This document shows, one piece after another, positions 28,878-37,818 of a DNA stretch of 64,000 nt; the stretch's first letter is position 1, and every line of letters starts with the position of its first letter. The stretch comes from Hyphomicrobiales bacterium. Its GTDB lineage: Bacteria > Pseudomonadota > Alphaproteobacteria > Rhizobiales > Rhizobiaceae. The stretch spans positions 97,893-161,892 of the forward strand of contig UBMI01000006.1 of the NCBI GenBank assembly GCA_900466475.1. The letters run 5' to 3'. The position numbers and the translations under genes are program-made. The notes beneath the pieces are model-generated. The model had not been told where the DNA came from and ran no database searches. It saw nothing but the letters and a program-made list of their open reading frames with translations.

Positions 28878-29810
28878 ATGCCGCTTTCGCTTTCGCTGAA
28901 TACCAACCCGCTTGTGAACCGTTTTGCCGACCCCGACGACTTGATCGAGACGGTGGCGCGAGACCTGCGCATCCGCGATCTCCAGCTGACGCATGAATTC
29001 ATAAATCCAAGCTGGCAAGCCCCTGTCATCCGCCGCCTGACCCGCCAGATGAAAGCCGCGTTGGCACGTACCGGCGTTCGCGTTACCTCGGGCATGACCG
29101 GACCTTATGGACGGCTGAACCATTTCGGGCATCCGGATGCCGAGGTCCGCCGCTATTACGTGGACTGGTTCAAGACCTTTGCCGACATTACTGCCGATCT
29201 CGGCGGACATTCCGTCGGAACGCAATTTGCGATCTTCACCTACAAGGATTTCGACGACGCAAGCCGGCGCGAGGAGCTGACCAAGATCGCCATCGACTGC
29301 TGGTGCGAAGTCGCAGAGCATGCCAGTGCCGCCGGTCTTTCCTACATCTTCTGGGAGCCGATGAGCATCGGCCGTGAATTCGGTGACACAATCAAATCCT
29401 GCCTCTCGCTGCAGGCGCGACTGAGCGCTGCCGATATGGCGGTGCCGATGTGGATGATGGCCGATATCGACCACGGCGATGTCACCTCCGACAATCCCGA
29501 CGACTATGACCCCTATGCCTGGGCGCGGGCCGTGCCGAAGCTGTCGCCGATCATCCATATCAAGCAGAGCCTGATGGACAAGGGCGGCCACCGGCCGTTC
29601 ACGGCGGAATTCAATGCCAAAGGGCGGATACAACCCGCCCCGCTGCTGAAGGCTTTCGCGGCAGGCGGTGCCCATGACAACGAGATTTGTCTCGAGCTTT
29701 CCTTCAAGGAACGCGAGCCGAATGATCGCGAGGTTATCGCGCAGATTGCCGAAAGCGTCGCCTTCTGGGCGCCGCATATCGACACCGGCGCCGTGGACTT
29801 GAAGATATGA
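28878..29810 (+). CDS. eryC: Tetrulose-4-phosphate racemase EryC (xylose-isomerase superfamily)
   Basis: A 310-residue TIM-barrel protein of the xylose isomerase/AP endonuclease 2 superfamily. It starts at the ATG at 28878, which follows GAGGAGGTCTTG; the frame is open a little further upstream inside eryB. Candidate metal ligands lie in YIFWEPMS, ADIDHGD and IHIKQS. Known role: EryC converts L-3-tetrulose 4-phosphate to the D form. It is the third gene of eryABCD. Confidence 0.9.
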   Translation: MPLSLSLNTNPLVNRFADPDDLIETVARDLRIRDLQLTHEFINPSWQAPVIRRLTRQMKAALARTGVRVTSGMTGPYGRLNHFGHPDAEVRRYYVDWFKTFADITADLGGHSVGTQFAIFTYKDFDDASRREELTKIAIDCWCEVAEHASAAGLSYIFWEPMSIGREFGDTIKSCLSLQARLSAADMAVPMWMMADIDHGDVTSDNPDDYDPYAWARAVPKLSPIIHIKQSLMDKGGHRPFTAEFNAKGRIQPAPLLKAFAAGGAHDNEICLELSFKEREPNDREVIAQIAESVAFWAPHIDTGAVDLKI

Positions 29811-29879
29811 GACGGCGATTTACAAGGGCTGCTTGTTGTCAGGCGGTATAGCCGTCGAAGAAATGGGAAGGGTGCGGCG

Positions 29880-30815
29880 ATGACGGATGCCGATGATACA
29901 CTTGCCGTGCGGGCCGCCTGGCTTCATTACGCCGGCGGATTGACACAGTCCGACGTTGCCCGGCGCCTCGGCATACCCTCGGTCAAGGCGCATCGGCTCA
30001 TCGCGCGGGCCGTTGCCGATGGTGTCGTCAAGGTCACGATCGACGGCGATATCGTCGAATGCGTCGAACTGGAGGCGCAGCTCGCCGAACGCTTCGGACT
30101 GCAATATTGCGAGGTAGCACCCGATCTTGGCGAAGAGGGCTTGCCGCTGCGCGCGCTCGGTCACGCGGGAGCCGGCTATCTGAAGCGCGAGATCGAACAC
30201 GGTGATCACGCAGTCATTGGCCTTGGCCACGGCCGCACGCTTTCGGCTGCCGTTCAGTATATGCCGCGGACAAATGCCAAGGACATACGCTTCGTTTCCC
30301 TGCTTGGCGGTCTCACGCGAAATTACGGTGCCAATCCCTACGACGTCATGCACCGTATCGCGGAAAAGACCGGCACGCATGCCTATGTCATGCCGGTTCC
30401 CTTCTTCGCCAATACCGCCGAGGACCGAGAAGTGCTGACGGCACAGCGTGGCGTCAAGGAAGTATTCGATCTCGCCAATGACGCCGACCTGAAGCTCGTC
30501 GGCCTGGGTACGGTGGACGCCGAGGCCCAGCTGGTGCTCTCTGGCCTGGTCGAGCCGGGCGAGATCGAAGATATCGCTGCCGCGGGCGGCGTCGGTGAAA
30601 TACTCGGTCACTTTTTCAATGCGGACGGTCAAATCCTCGATACAGAACTGACCGGGCGTACCCTTTCGGCATCTTTTCCGACAACGACGAAGGAGCGCCT
30701 CGTGGCCCTGGCAGGCGGACAGGCCAAGGTGGCGGCGATACGGGCGATCCTGCGCAGCCGACGCCTGCATGGGTTGATTACGGACGAACGGACCGCGCGA
30801 ACCCTTCTTGCCTGA
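29880..30815 (+). CDS. eryD: SorC-family regulator EryD
   Basis: A 311-residue SorC/DeoR-type sugar-binding regulator. An N-terminal helix-turn-helix at about 19-48 (GGLTQSDVARRLGIPSVKAH) precedes a large ligand-binding domain (GLGHGRTLSAAV, FVSLLGGLTRNYG, LKLVGLGTVDAEAQ). EryD represses the ery operon in Brucella and responds to erythritol; the same is expected here by family and position. Start ATG at 29880 follows GGAAGGGTGCGGCG. The 69-base gap after eryC contains no obvious terminator, so it may be in the same transcript. Confidence 0.9.
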   Translation: MTDADDTLAVRAAWLHYAGGLTQSDVARRLGIPSVKAHRLIARAVADGVVKVTIDGDIVECVELEAQLAERFGLQYCEVAPDLGEEGLPLRALGHAGAGYLKREIEHGDHAVIGLGHGRTLSAAVQYMPRTNAKDIRFVSLLGGLTRNYGANPYDVMHRIAEKTGTHAYVMPVPFFANTAEDREVLTAQRGVKEVFDLANDADLKLVGLGTVDAEAQLVLSGLVEPGEIEDIAAAGGVGEILGHFFNADGQILDTELTGRTLSASFPTTTKERLVALAGGQAKVAAIRAILRSRRLHGLITDERTARTLLA

Positions 30816-30909
30816 CGTTTGGTAACGAACATTTGTCACATAATAACATTGTGATTTGTTGATTTTCACGATTTTTGTGTTACTTTGTTGTTGATCAGGA
30901 TTGAGAAGA
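30816..30909 (+). promoter_or_regulatory. Candidate promoter and operators for the deoR-tpiB-rpiB operon
   Basis: A 94-base A+T-rich gap between eryD and the DeoR-type gene. It contains CACATAATAACATTGTG with complementary CACA/TGTG arms (30837-30853) and TGTTACTTTGTTG (30878-30890). The latter resembles the TGTTATCAAATTGTT box upstream of eryA. This suggests a second promoter under the DeoR-type regulator, which would control its own gene. Confidence 0.5.
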
Positions 30910-31686
30910 ATGAAACGGGAAGAACGCCAGCAGCTGATCGTCAATCTGCTTGTCGAGGGTAAGACCGTCGAAGTGGATGATCTTGCCGAACGTTTTTCCG
31001 TTTCGAAGATGACCATTCACCGCGATCTCGACGACCTCGAGCAGGCGGGTGTCCTGCGTAAGGTACGCGGTGGCGCGACGATCGATGCCGGAACGCAATT
31101 CGAGAGTGATTTTCGCATTCGCGAGCGTCAGGGCGGGGAAGCCAAGGTTGCGATGGCGCAGGAAGCGCTGGCCATTGTCGAACCGGGCATGACGGTCATG
31201 GTCAATGACGGATCGATGGCTGCGGTTCTCGGCGAGATGCTGTTGCGTAAGCGACCGCTGACGGTGATCACCAACAATGCGGCGATCATGGAACGGCTGA
31301 AGGGCGAGAACGGTATCACCCTGATTGCGCTCGGAGGCATCTATTCCGCGAAGTTCAACGCCTATCTCGGCGTCGTTACGGAGGAATCGCTGTCACGTCT
31401 GAGGGCTGATATCGCATTCATTTCGACGCCCGCGGTCAGCGGCAGGCTCGCCTATCATATGGACGACAATGTCGTTCGCGCCAAGCGGGCGATGATCGCG
31501 TCTTCGACCAGGAGCTGCCTCCTGGTCAACCACCAGCGGATCGGCCATACGGCGTTGCATGTCATGGCGGATCTGACTGATTTCGACACTGTTATCACCG
31601 ACAGCGCGCCATCTGCCGCTGTTATCGACGAATTCGATCGGGCGGGTATCAAGCTCACCATCGCACCAGCGCAGGATCAGGCATGA
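30910..31686 (+). CDS. DeoR-family regulator of the ery locus
   Basis: A 258-residue DeoR regulator. The ATG at 30910 follows TTGAGAAGA; a TTG at 30901 would add three residues. The helix-turn-helix is at about residues 20-45 (VDDLAERFSVSKMTIHRDLD), followed by a DeoRC sensor domain (VNDGSMAAVLGEML, TNNAAIMERL, FISTPAVSG). In rhizobial erythritol loci a DeoR gene sits just upstream of tpiB-rpiB. Its stop overlaps the tpiB start by four bases (ATGA). Confidence 0.9.
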   Translation: MKREERQQLIVNLLVEGKTVEVDDLAERFSVSKMTIHRDLDDLEQAGVLRKVRGGATIDAGTQFESDFRIRERQGGEAKVAMAQEALAIVEPGMTVMVNDGSMAAVLGEMLLRKRPLTVITNNAAIMERLKGENGITLIALGGIYSAKFNAYLGVVTEESLSRLRADIAFISTPAVSGRLAYHMDDNVVRAKRAMIASSTRSCLLVNHQRIGHTALHVMADLTDFDTVITDSAPSAAVIDEFDRAGIKLTIAPAQDQA

Positions 31687-32468
31687 CGGAGAAACCACGC
31701 TTCTGGATTGGCACCAGCTGGAAGATGAACAAGACGCTCGGCGAGGCCGAGCATTTTGCCCGCGGCCTCGAGGCGGCCGATGCTATGCGCGATCCTAACA
31801 TCCAGCGCTTCGTGATCCCGCCGTTCACAGCTGTGCGGGAGGTCAAGCGCATGCTTGCGAAGACCTCCGTCAAGGTCGGTGCGCAGAACATGCATTGGGC
31901 GGACCAGGGCGCCTGGACGGGCGAAATCTCCCCCTTGATGCTGAAGGATTGCGATCTCGATATCGTCGAGCTCGGGCATTCGGAGCGGCGGGAGTTTTTC
32001 GGAGAGACGAACGAAACCGTCGGGCTGAAGACCGAGGCGGCGGTTCGCCACGGCCTGATCCCACTGATCTGTATCGGCGAAACACTTGCCGACCGGGAGA
32101 GCGGAAAAGCCGCGGAAATTCTCGCAGTCCAAGTTCGCGGCGCCTTGTCGAAGCTGTCCGACGAACAGAAATCGGCGGAAATCCTGCTTGCCTACGAGCC
32201 TGTCTGGGCGATCGGCGAAAGAGGCATTCCTGCAACGGCCGACTATGCCGATGCCCGCCAGGCCGAGATCATTGCGGTTGCTGAAGCCGTACTCGGGCGA
32301 AAAATCCCCTGCCTCTACGGCGGGTCGGTCAATCCGCAGAACTGCGAGGAACTGATTTCGAGCCCGCATATCGACGGACTCTTCATCGGCCGTTCCGCCT
32401 GGAACGTCGAGGGCTATCTCGACATCCTCGCGAAATGTGCCACCAAACTCCAAGGAGAAAAAAGATGA
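31683..32468 (+). CDS. eryH: D-3-tetrulose-4-phosphate isomerase (TpiB/TpiA2, EryH)
   Basis: A 261-residue triosephosphate-isomerase-fold protein. The catalytic His (ELGHSERR) and Glu ([10 protein letters not shown]) are intact, as is the phosphate-loop GGSVNPQN. The N-terminal motif reads GTSWKMNKT; classical TpiA has GNWKMN, so the loop's Asn is Ser here while the Lys is kept. This is the substituted form expected for the tetrulose enzyme, and the classical form is seen in the other TpiA at 60172. It converts D-3-tetrulose 4-phosphate to D-erythrulose/erythrose phosphates in the ery pathway. Confidence 0.9.
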   Translation: MTEKPRFWIGTSWKMNKTLGEAEHFARGLEAADAMRDPNIQRFVIPPFTAVREVKRMLAKTSVKVGAQNMHWADQGAWTGEISPLMLKDCDLDIVELGHSERREFFGETNETVGLKTEAAVRHGLIPLICIGETLADRESGKAAEILAVQVRGALSKLSDEQKSAEILLAYEPVWAIGERGIPATADYADARQAEIIAVAEAVLGRKIPCLYGGSVNPQNCEELISSPHIDGLFIGRSAWNVEGYLDILAKCATKLQGEKR

Positions 32469-32920
32469 AGCTTGCAATTGCTGGAGACAGTGCCGGCGAA
32501 GGTCTCGCCAAGGTGCTTGCCGAACACCTCAAGGATCGGTTCGACGTCCATGAAGTGTCGCGCATCAACGACGGGCTCGATCCGTTCTATGCCAACCTTT
32601 CGGATCGCGTTGCCTCGGGCGTGATCGACGGCACCTATGACAAGGCAATCCTGATCTGCGGCACCGGCATCGGCGTCTGCATTTCGGCCAACAAGGTGCC
32701 CGGCATCCGCGCTGCATTGACGCACGACACCTATTCGGCCGAGCGTGCCGCCCTTTCCAACAACGCGCAGATCATCACGATGGGCGCGCGTGTCATTGGG
32801 CCTGAGCTCGCGAAGTCGATCGCCGACGCGTTCCTCGCCCAGACATTCGACCAGAACGGCCGTTCGGCCGGCAATGTCTCCGCGATCGATGAGCTCGACG
32901 CAAAATACAGCGCGCGTTGA
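32465..32920 (+). CDS. eryI: D-erythrose-4-phosphate isomerase (RpiB family, EryI)
   Basis: A 151-residue RpiB-type sugar-phosphate isomerase. The ATG at 32465 follows AAGGAGAAAA and overlaps the tpiB stop. Family motifs: [20 protein letters not shown] at the N-terminus, [20 protein letters not shown] in the middle and [14 protein letters not shown]. The last step of the ery pathway yields D-erythrose 4-phosphate. Placed right after tpiB as in known rhizobial loci. Confidence 0.9.
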   Translation: MKLAIAGDSAGEGLAKVLAEHLKDRFDVHEVSRINDGLDPFYANLSDRVASGVIDGTYDKAILICGTGIGVCISANKVPGIRAALTHDTYSAERAALSNNAQIITMGARVIGPELAKSIADAFLAQTFDQNGRSAGNVSAIDELDAKYSAR

Positions 32921-32933
32921 AAGCGTGGGGCAA

Positions 32934-32956
32934 GCGACCGGCTTCCCGCCGGTCGC
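32934..32956 (+). terminator. Terminator hairpin after rpiB
   Basis: GCGACCGGC, loop TTCCC, GCCGGTCGC: a perfect nine-base-pair stem 14 bases after the rpiB stop. It is followed by TGTGAGCCCC without a T run. Sits where the deoR-tpiB-rpiB operon should end, before the converging GDSL gene. Confidence 0.65.
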
Positions 32957-33052
32957 TGTGAGCCCCTCTCCTGTTGGATCTCCACCTCAGGCGAACCCTT
33001 CGCCGAGCTCCGCGGTGTCGCCCGACCCAAAGTCGCTCGGCGATAAGCGCGG

Positions 33053-33739
33053 CTAAACCGGTTTCTCATGAATGATGGCATGTCTAAACGCGTCGCAGAT
33101 GACGCGATGACCGGCATCATTGGGGTGCGTTAGATCGGGCGACGCCAGTGCGCCATCGCCGCATGCTTTCATCCGTTCGTAGACAGGCGCATAGAAGATG
33201 CGAAAAGCCCGCGCCAGCTCGCGCACGGCGCGGACATAGACTTCAAAGCCCTGGCGTGTCTGGCCGGTAAAGCCGGCACTTCCAACTGAGAAACCGCTGC
33301 CGGGAATATAGGGCGGACTGCCGATCGCAAGTCTTTCCGCATGGCCCGCTTCGATCAGTCTCTCGAGCATATTCGCATAGTCACGACTGAAGCTCTTCGC
33401 GTTCATGCTGTCAGGCGCAGCCATGTAGCGGGCGTCGTTATAGCCGTAGAGGATGAGGATCGCGTCGCGATGCGGGGCATCGAGCAGGGCGCCGGCAAAC
33501 CTGCTGACGCCGTTGTCTGCTCGCGCTTTTCCATCGGCAAGCGGTGATGCCTGCAGCACCGTCCCTGGGATCGCATGATTGCGGAGCGTCAATGCGCTTA
33601 GCTCGGCCGCAAACAGCGCCGGCCAGGCCAGATGCGGATGGCTGGCATTGAACCCGGCGCTGATGCTGTCGCCGAACACGCGGATTCCGGAAAATCCAAG
33701 CGATTTCAAATGCTCTGCAAACGTCATCGATCGACTCAC
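33053..33739 (-). CDS. SGNH/GDSL-type hydrolase
   Basis: A 228-residue cytosolic protein with the SGNH-hydrolase blocks. Block I is VFGDSISAG near residue 22 (Ser nucleophile), then the GYNDARY region (Asn), and SPDLTHPNDAGH near the C-terminus with the Asp and His of the triad. No signal peptide. Likely an esterase or deacetylase of a small sugar. It is divergent from the LacI-type regulator, with their starts less than 100 bases apart, so both may answer to that regulator. Confidence 0.8.
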   Translation of the reverse strand: MSRSMTFAEHLKSLGFSGIRVFGDSISAGFNASHPHLAWPALFAAELSALTLRNHAIPGTVLQASPLADGKARADNGVSRFAGALLDAPHRDAILILYGYNDARYMAAPDSMNAKSFSRDYANMLERLIEAGHAERLAIGSPPYIPGSGFSVGSAGFTGQTRQGFEVYVRAVRELARAFRIFYAPVYERMKACGDGALASPDLTHPNDAGHRVICDAFRHAIIHEKPV

Positions 33740-33749
33740 ATTTTCGCGC

Positions 33750-33798
33750 TTGACAGCAATCGGTCAAATCCTGTTTATACGTATTAGCTGCTAATACG
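33750..33798 (+). promoter_or_regulatory. Candidate LacI-type promoter and operator
   Basis: TTGACA at 33750-33755 is a good -35 box. A -10 region in TTTATAC (33774-33780) overlaps a perfect palindrome, CGTATTAG-CTG-CTAATACG at 33780-33798, just 36 bases before the regulator's start. A second arm, CTAATACGCATTAG, extends to 33804. An operator overlapping the -10 box is the usual layout for autoregulation by a LacI-type repressor. Confidence 0.65.
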
Positions 33799-33833
33799 CA
33801 TTAGCAGTCAAGAGGAGATATGGAGGATGCAGC

Positions 33834-34865
33834 GTGGCGGGCACTAAGCGCTTGACTCAGCACGATATTGCGAAGCTGGCGGGCGTTAGCCAGGCAACCG
33901 TTTCGCTTGTGCTGAACGGTGCGCCTACGGCCCTGGCTCGCATTCCCCAGGAGACCCGTGAGCGCGTCCAGCAGGTCATCCGCACGACAGGCTATGTGGC
34001 CGATCCGATCGCACGGCGGATGGCCAAGGGTCTCAATCGCATTCTCGGCGTCTTCACCTACGAGCCGGCCTTTCCGAGCGAGCAGGCGGACTTTTTTGCG
34101 CCCTTCCTGCTCGGTATCGAGGAAGAGGCGCAGGCGCAGAATTATGACCTGCTGCTGTTGACCGGCGCCGGCGTCGGCCGTGAGCGCAAGATGTTTGCCG
34201 ATGGCAATCGGCTGCGGATCGCTGACGGCTGCCTTGTTCTCGGTCGTGAATTTGATCGGGCCGAACTGAAACGGCTTGTAACCGGCGATTATCCATTCGT
34301 GGCGATCGGCCGACGTGAGGACGCAGGCGGACCCGTTCCTTACGTCGGCGGCGATTATGCCAGCGCCACGCGGGAACTGGTCGAAAAGGCACGCTCTCTC
34401 GGCCATGGCCGACTGGCCTTCATCGGTCCGAGCGGATCGGCTGAGTCCGTCGTCGACCGCTGGCGCGGTTTTTCGGACGCGACCACCGGAAATGCGGAAA
34501 TGGCTTTGCATGTGGATGAGGTCGGCGGCTCTGCTGCCGAAACGCTTGATGCGATCGTTGAAAGCGGCGCGAGCGCGGTCTTTTTCGTCGAATTGGCCGA
34601 TGCGGTACGTGTCGAAGCAGCCGCCCGCGAACGCGGCCTGTCCATTCCGGACGACTTCTCGGTCGTGGTGCTCGGCAGTCATGTGCGGGCCGAGCGCAGC
34701 CATGTGCAGTTCACCTCCTTCAACATTCCTCGCGAGGAAATGGGGCGTCAGGCGACCGCGATGCTGGTGCGCCGCATCGAGGATGCCGCGCCCGTCGAAC
34801 AAATTCTTCTGACCTGCGAACCGGTCGAGGGGCAAACCCTCGGACCAGCCAAGAAACGGACCTGA
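33834..34865 (+). CDS. LacI-family transcriptional repressor
   Basis: A 343-residue LacI-type regulator beginning with a GTG at 33834; ATG codons just upstream are in other frames. The N-terminal helix-turn-helix is RLTQHDIAKLAGVSQATVSL, with VLNG completing the hinge lead-in, followed by a periplasmic-binding-type sensor core (GRREDAGGPVPYVGGDY, FIGPSGSAES). A 19-bp palindrome lies upstream. Candidate regulator of the following FAD oxidoreductase and CUT1 transporter. Confidence 0.9.
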   Translation: MAGTKRLTQHDIAKLAGVSQATVSLVLNGAPTALARIPQETRERVQQVIRTTGYVADPIARRMAKGLNRILGVFTYEPAFPSEQADFFAPFLLGIEEEAQAQNYDLLLLTGAGVGRERKMFADGNRLRIADGCLVLGREFDRAELKRLVTGDYPFVAIGRREDAGGPVPYVGGDYASATRELVEKARSLGHGRLAFIGPSGSAESVVDRWRGFSDATTGNAEMALHVDEVGGSAAETLDAIVESGASAVFFVELADAVRVEAAARERGLSIPDDFSVVVLGSHVRAERSHVQFTSFNIPREEMGRQATAMLVRRIEDAAPVEQILLTCEPVEGQTLGPAKKRT

Positions 34866-34869
34866 GAGC

Positions 34870-36495
34870 GTGACAGACATGGCGGCAAAAGAGATGCGAG
34901 CGGATATTCTGGTGGTGGGCGGCGGCCTCGGCGGCGTGGCGGCAGCAATTGGCGCCTGCCGGGCCGGCAAGAGCGTCATCATGACCGAGGAATTCGATTG
35001 GATCGGTGGCCAGCTGACCAGTCAGGCTGTGCCATCAGACGAACATACCTGGGTCGAACAATTCGGTATAACCCGCTCCTACCGCAAGCTGCGCAACGGC
35101 GTGCGGCAATATTATCGCGACAATTATCCGCTGACCGAGGGCGCCCGCGCCTGGGGTGATCTCAATCCCGGCGGCGGCTGGGTGAGCCGCATCTGTGCTG
35201 AGCCACGCGTCAGCCTTGCAGTCATGGAAGCGATGCTGATGCCCTATCGCGGCGCCGGTCGTCTCCGGGTGCTGCAGCCCTACCGTCCCGTCGCCGCCGA
35301 TGTCGAGGGTGACAGCGTGCGCTCGATTACCGTTCGCCACCGCGATAGCGAACGCGAGATCGTCATCTCGGCCGACTATATCCTTGACGCTACCGAGCTC
35401 GGCGACCTGTTGCCAATGACCGGTACGGACTATGTCAAAGGCTTCGAGGCGCAATCCGACACCGGCGAGCCAAGTGCGCCTTCGCAGACGCAGCCGGACA
35501 ACGTCCAGGCCGTGTCGATCTGCTTTGCAGTCGATTGCGTCGACGGTGACCAGACGATCGACAAGCCGGAGAATTACGACTACTGGCGCAAGTACCAGCC
35601 GCATTTCTGGGGCGGCCCGCTGCTCGGCTTTACCGCGCCGCATCCGCGTACGCTGGAATTCACTACCCGCGGCTTCACGCCCAATGTCGACGACAATCCG
35701 CTGCTGGTTGATGCCGATCAGCGCAAGGGCGGCGGCGATGAAAATCTCTGGCTCTTTCGCCGCATTGCTGCACGGCGCAATTTTGAGCCCGGTTTCTACC
35801 AGTCCGACATCTGCTTCGTGAACTGGCCGATGATCGATTACATGGACGGCACGATCATCGACGTGTCCGAAGAGGATAAGGCACGGCATCTGAAATCTGC
35901 GGCCGATCTTTCCTATTCGGTCTTCTATTGGCTGCAGACGGAGGCGCCGCGTATCGATGGCGGCCAGGGCTATCGGGGCCTGCGGCTGCGTGGGGACATC
36001 ACCGGTACCGAACATGGCCTTGCGATGGCCCCCTATATCCGCGAGAGCCGCCGCATCAAGCCGGTCACCCGTATCACCGAGCAGGACCTCTCCTATGCAG
36101 TGCGTGGTGACAAGGGCGCGGTCAATTATCGCGACAGCGTCGGCATTGGCATGTACCGCATCGACCTTCACCCCTCGACCGGCGGCGACAACTATATCGA
36201 CGTGCCGTCCTGCCCCTTCGAGATTCCGCTCGGCGCCCTGCTGCCACAGCGCATGACGAACCTGATCGCGGCCGGCAAGAATATCGGCACGACCCATATC
36301 ACCAACGGCTGTTACCGCCTGCATCCCGTCGAATGGAACATAGGCGAAGCGGCCGGCATGCTCGCGGCTCACTGCCTCGACAAGGGGCTGAAGCCTCACC
36401 AGGTCCAGGAAAATGACGCACATCTCCACGACTTCCAGAGGGAAATCGTCCGGGAAGGTATCGAGATTCGCTGGCCGGTCGTCGCAGCCTACTGA
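34870..36495 (+). CDS. FAD-dependent oxidoreductase (FAD_oxidored family)
   Basis: A 541-residue flavoprotein. The start is a GTG at 34870, four bases after the LacI stop; an ATG at 34879 is also possible. The dinucleotide motif is ILVVGGGLGGVAAAIGACRA near residues 14-33, followed by EEFDWIGGQLTSQAVPSDEH, a segment typical of the pfam12831-type proteins found with plant-polysaccharide and sugar-uptake loci. Near the C-terminus NLIAAGKNIGTTH matches the second FAD-binding region. No signal peptide, so a cytosolic oxidoreductase. The substrate is unknown; carbohydrate oxidation is inferred from the neighbouring sugar transporter. Confidence 0.75.
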   Translation: MTDMAAKEMRADILVVGGGLGGVAAAIGACRAGKSVIMTEEFDWIGGQLTSQAVPSDEHTWVEQFGITRSYRKLRNGVRQYYRDNYPLTEGARAWGDLNPGGGWVSRICAEPRVSLAVMEAMLMPYRGAGRLRVLQPYRPVAADVEGDSVRSITVRHRDSEREIVISADYILDATELGDLLPMTGTDYVKGFEAQSDTGEPSAPSQTQPDNVQAVSICFAVDCVDGDQTIDKPENYDYWRKYQPHFWGGPLLGFTAPHPRTLEFTTRGFTPNVDDNPLLVDADQRKGGGDENLWLFRRIAARRNFEPGFYQSDICFVNWPMIDYMDGTIIDVSEEDKARHLKSAADLSYSVFYWLQTEAPRIDGGQGYRGLRLRGDITGTEHGLAMAPYIRESRRIKPVTRITEQDLSYAVRGDKGAVNYRDSVGIGMYRIDLHPSTGGDNYIDVPSCPFEIPLGALLPQRMTNLIAAGKNIGTTHITNGCYRLHPVEWNIGEAAGMLAAHCLDKGLKPHQVQENDAHLHDFQREIVREGIEIRWPVVAAY

Positions 36496-36535
36496 GCAGC
36501 CGTCAGTGCAACCCATCTTTGGAGGAGGAACGGGA

Positions 36536-37807
36536 ATGAACAAGAACAGGACATTGAAATCCGCGCTGGCGGCGCTTGCGCTCACTGTGCCGCTCGCCTG
36601 CAGCGGCATCGCCAGAGCCGAGGACGCAGTCAACCTGCGCATGACCATCTGGAGCGCGGCGGAAGCACATCTGAAGCTTTTCAACAAGATCGCAGCCGAC
36701 TTCAAGAAGGACCACCCCAACGTCACAGTGACCTTCGAGTCGCTGCCATTCGACACCTATACGACGGCGCTGACCACCCAGATCGCCGGCGGCAATGCGC
36801 CTGACATGGCCTGGATCTTCGAGACGGCCGCCTATGACTTCGTTAATTCCGGTGCGCTTTATCCGCTTACCGATACACTGAAGGCGACGGCTGGATACAA
36901 TCTCGACGAAGTGAGCACGAGCGCCACGGAGCGCTGGCAGAAGGACGGTACGCTCTATGCCTACCCATTCTCCACTTCACCCTTTGCGGTCTTCGTCAAC
37001 AACGACCTGATCAAGGCGGCCGGTGCCAAAACACCCGCCGAGCTGATCGCCGCCGGCGAATGGACCTGGGACAACGCGATCGCCACGGCTTCGGCAGTCG
37101 GCCAGAAGGGCAAGGGTGGCCTGATCGTGCGCGACTTCAACTATCAGATCTGGCAGAACCTCACATCGATCTGGAACGGTTTTGGTGCGGCCCCCTGGAG
37201 TGCCGACGGCAAGACCTGCACGATGACCGAAAAGCCGATGGTCGATGCGCTCACCTTCATCCATGACGCGATCTTCAACAAGAAAGCGATCCCCGGTCCT
37301 GGCGAAAATGTCGATTTCTTCGCCGGCAATGCGGCCATGACTATCACCCAGATCAGCCGTGCATCGCTGCTTCCGAAGGACAAGCCCTTCTCCTGGGATC
37401 TCGTACCGCTGCCCAAGGGACCTGCCGGCGATTATGCGCTGATCGGCCAGGCCGGTATCGGCGTCATGCAGTCGGGCAAAAATGCCAAGACGGCCGCTGA
37501 ATTCGTCGCCTATATGACGAACCCGGAAAACTCGGCAAAGCTCAGCCAGTTCTTCCCCTCGGCCCGCAAGTCGCTGCTCAACGCGGAAGTGCTGAAAAAG
37601 ACCAATCCGCTGCTCAGCCAGGAGCAGATCGATAAGGTCGTCATTGCCGGCATTGCGACCGGCAAGGTCATCCCCGGCCATACGGGCTTTGCCCAGATCC
37701 AGCAGACCGTGCGCTCCGGCCTCGACGCCGTCTGGCGCCCGGATGCCGATGTTCCCGGCACGCTCCAGACGATCTGCGGCCAGATCCGCCCGCTGCTCAA
37801 GCGCTAA
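36536..37807 (+). CDS. CUT1 sugar ABC transporter substrate-binding protein
   Basis: A 423-residue extracellular sugar-binding protein (SBP_bac_1 type), with a signal peptide at residues 1-28 ending GIARA. The ATG at 36536 is preceded by GGAGGAG. Mature-region features: NLRMTIWSAAEAHLKLFNKI, then TFESLPFDTYTTALTTQIAG and NAPDMAWIFE. It leads a standard SBP-permease-permease-ATPase set. Sugar not told by eye. Confidence 0.9.
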   Translation: MNKNRTLKSALAALALTVPLACSGIARAEDAVNLRMTIWSAAEAHLKLFNKIAADFKKDHPNVTVTFESLPFDTYTTALTTQIAGGNAPDMAWIFETAAYDFVNSGALYPLTDTLKATAGYNLDEVSTSATERWQKDGTLYAYPFSTSPFAVFVNNDLIKAAGAKTPAELIAAGEWTWDNAIATASAVGQKGKGGLIVRDFNYQIWQNLTSIWNGFGAAPWSADGKTCTMTEKPMVDALTFIHDAIFNKKAIPGPGENVDFFAGNAAMTITQISRASLLPKDKPFSWDLVPLPKGPAGDYALIGQAGIGVMQSGKNAKTAAEFVAYMTNPENSAKLSQFFPSARKSLLNAEVLKKTNPLLSQEQIDKVVIAGIATGKVIPGHTGFAQIQQTVRSGLDAVWRPDADVPGTLQTICGQIRPLLKR

Positions 37808-37818
37808 GGAGACAAGGA

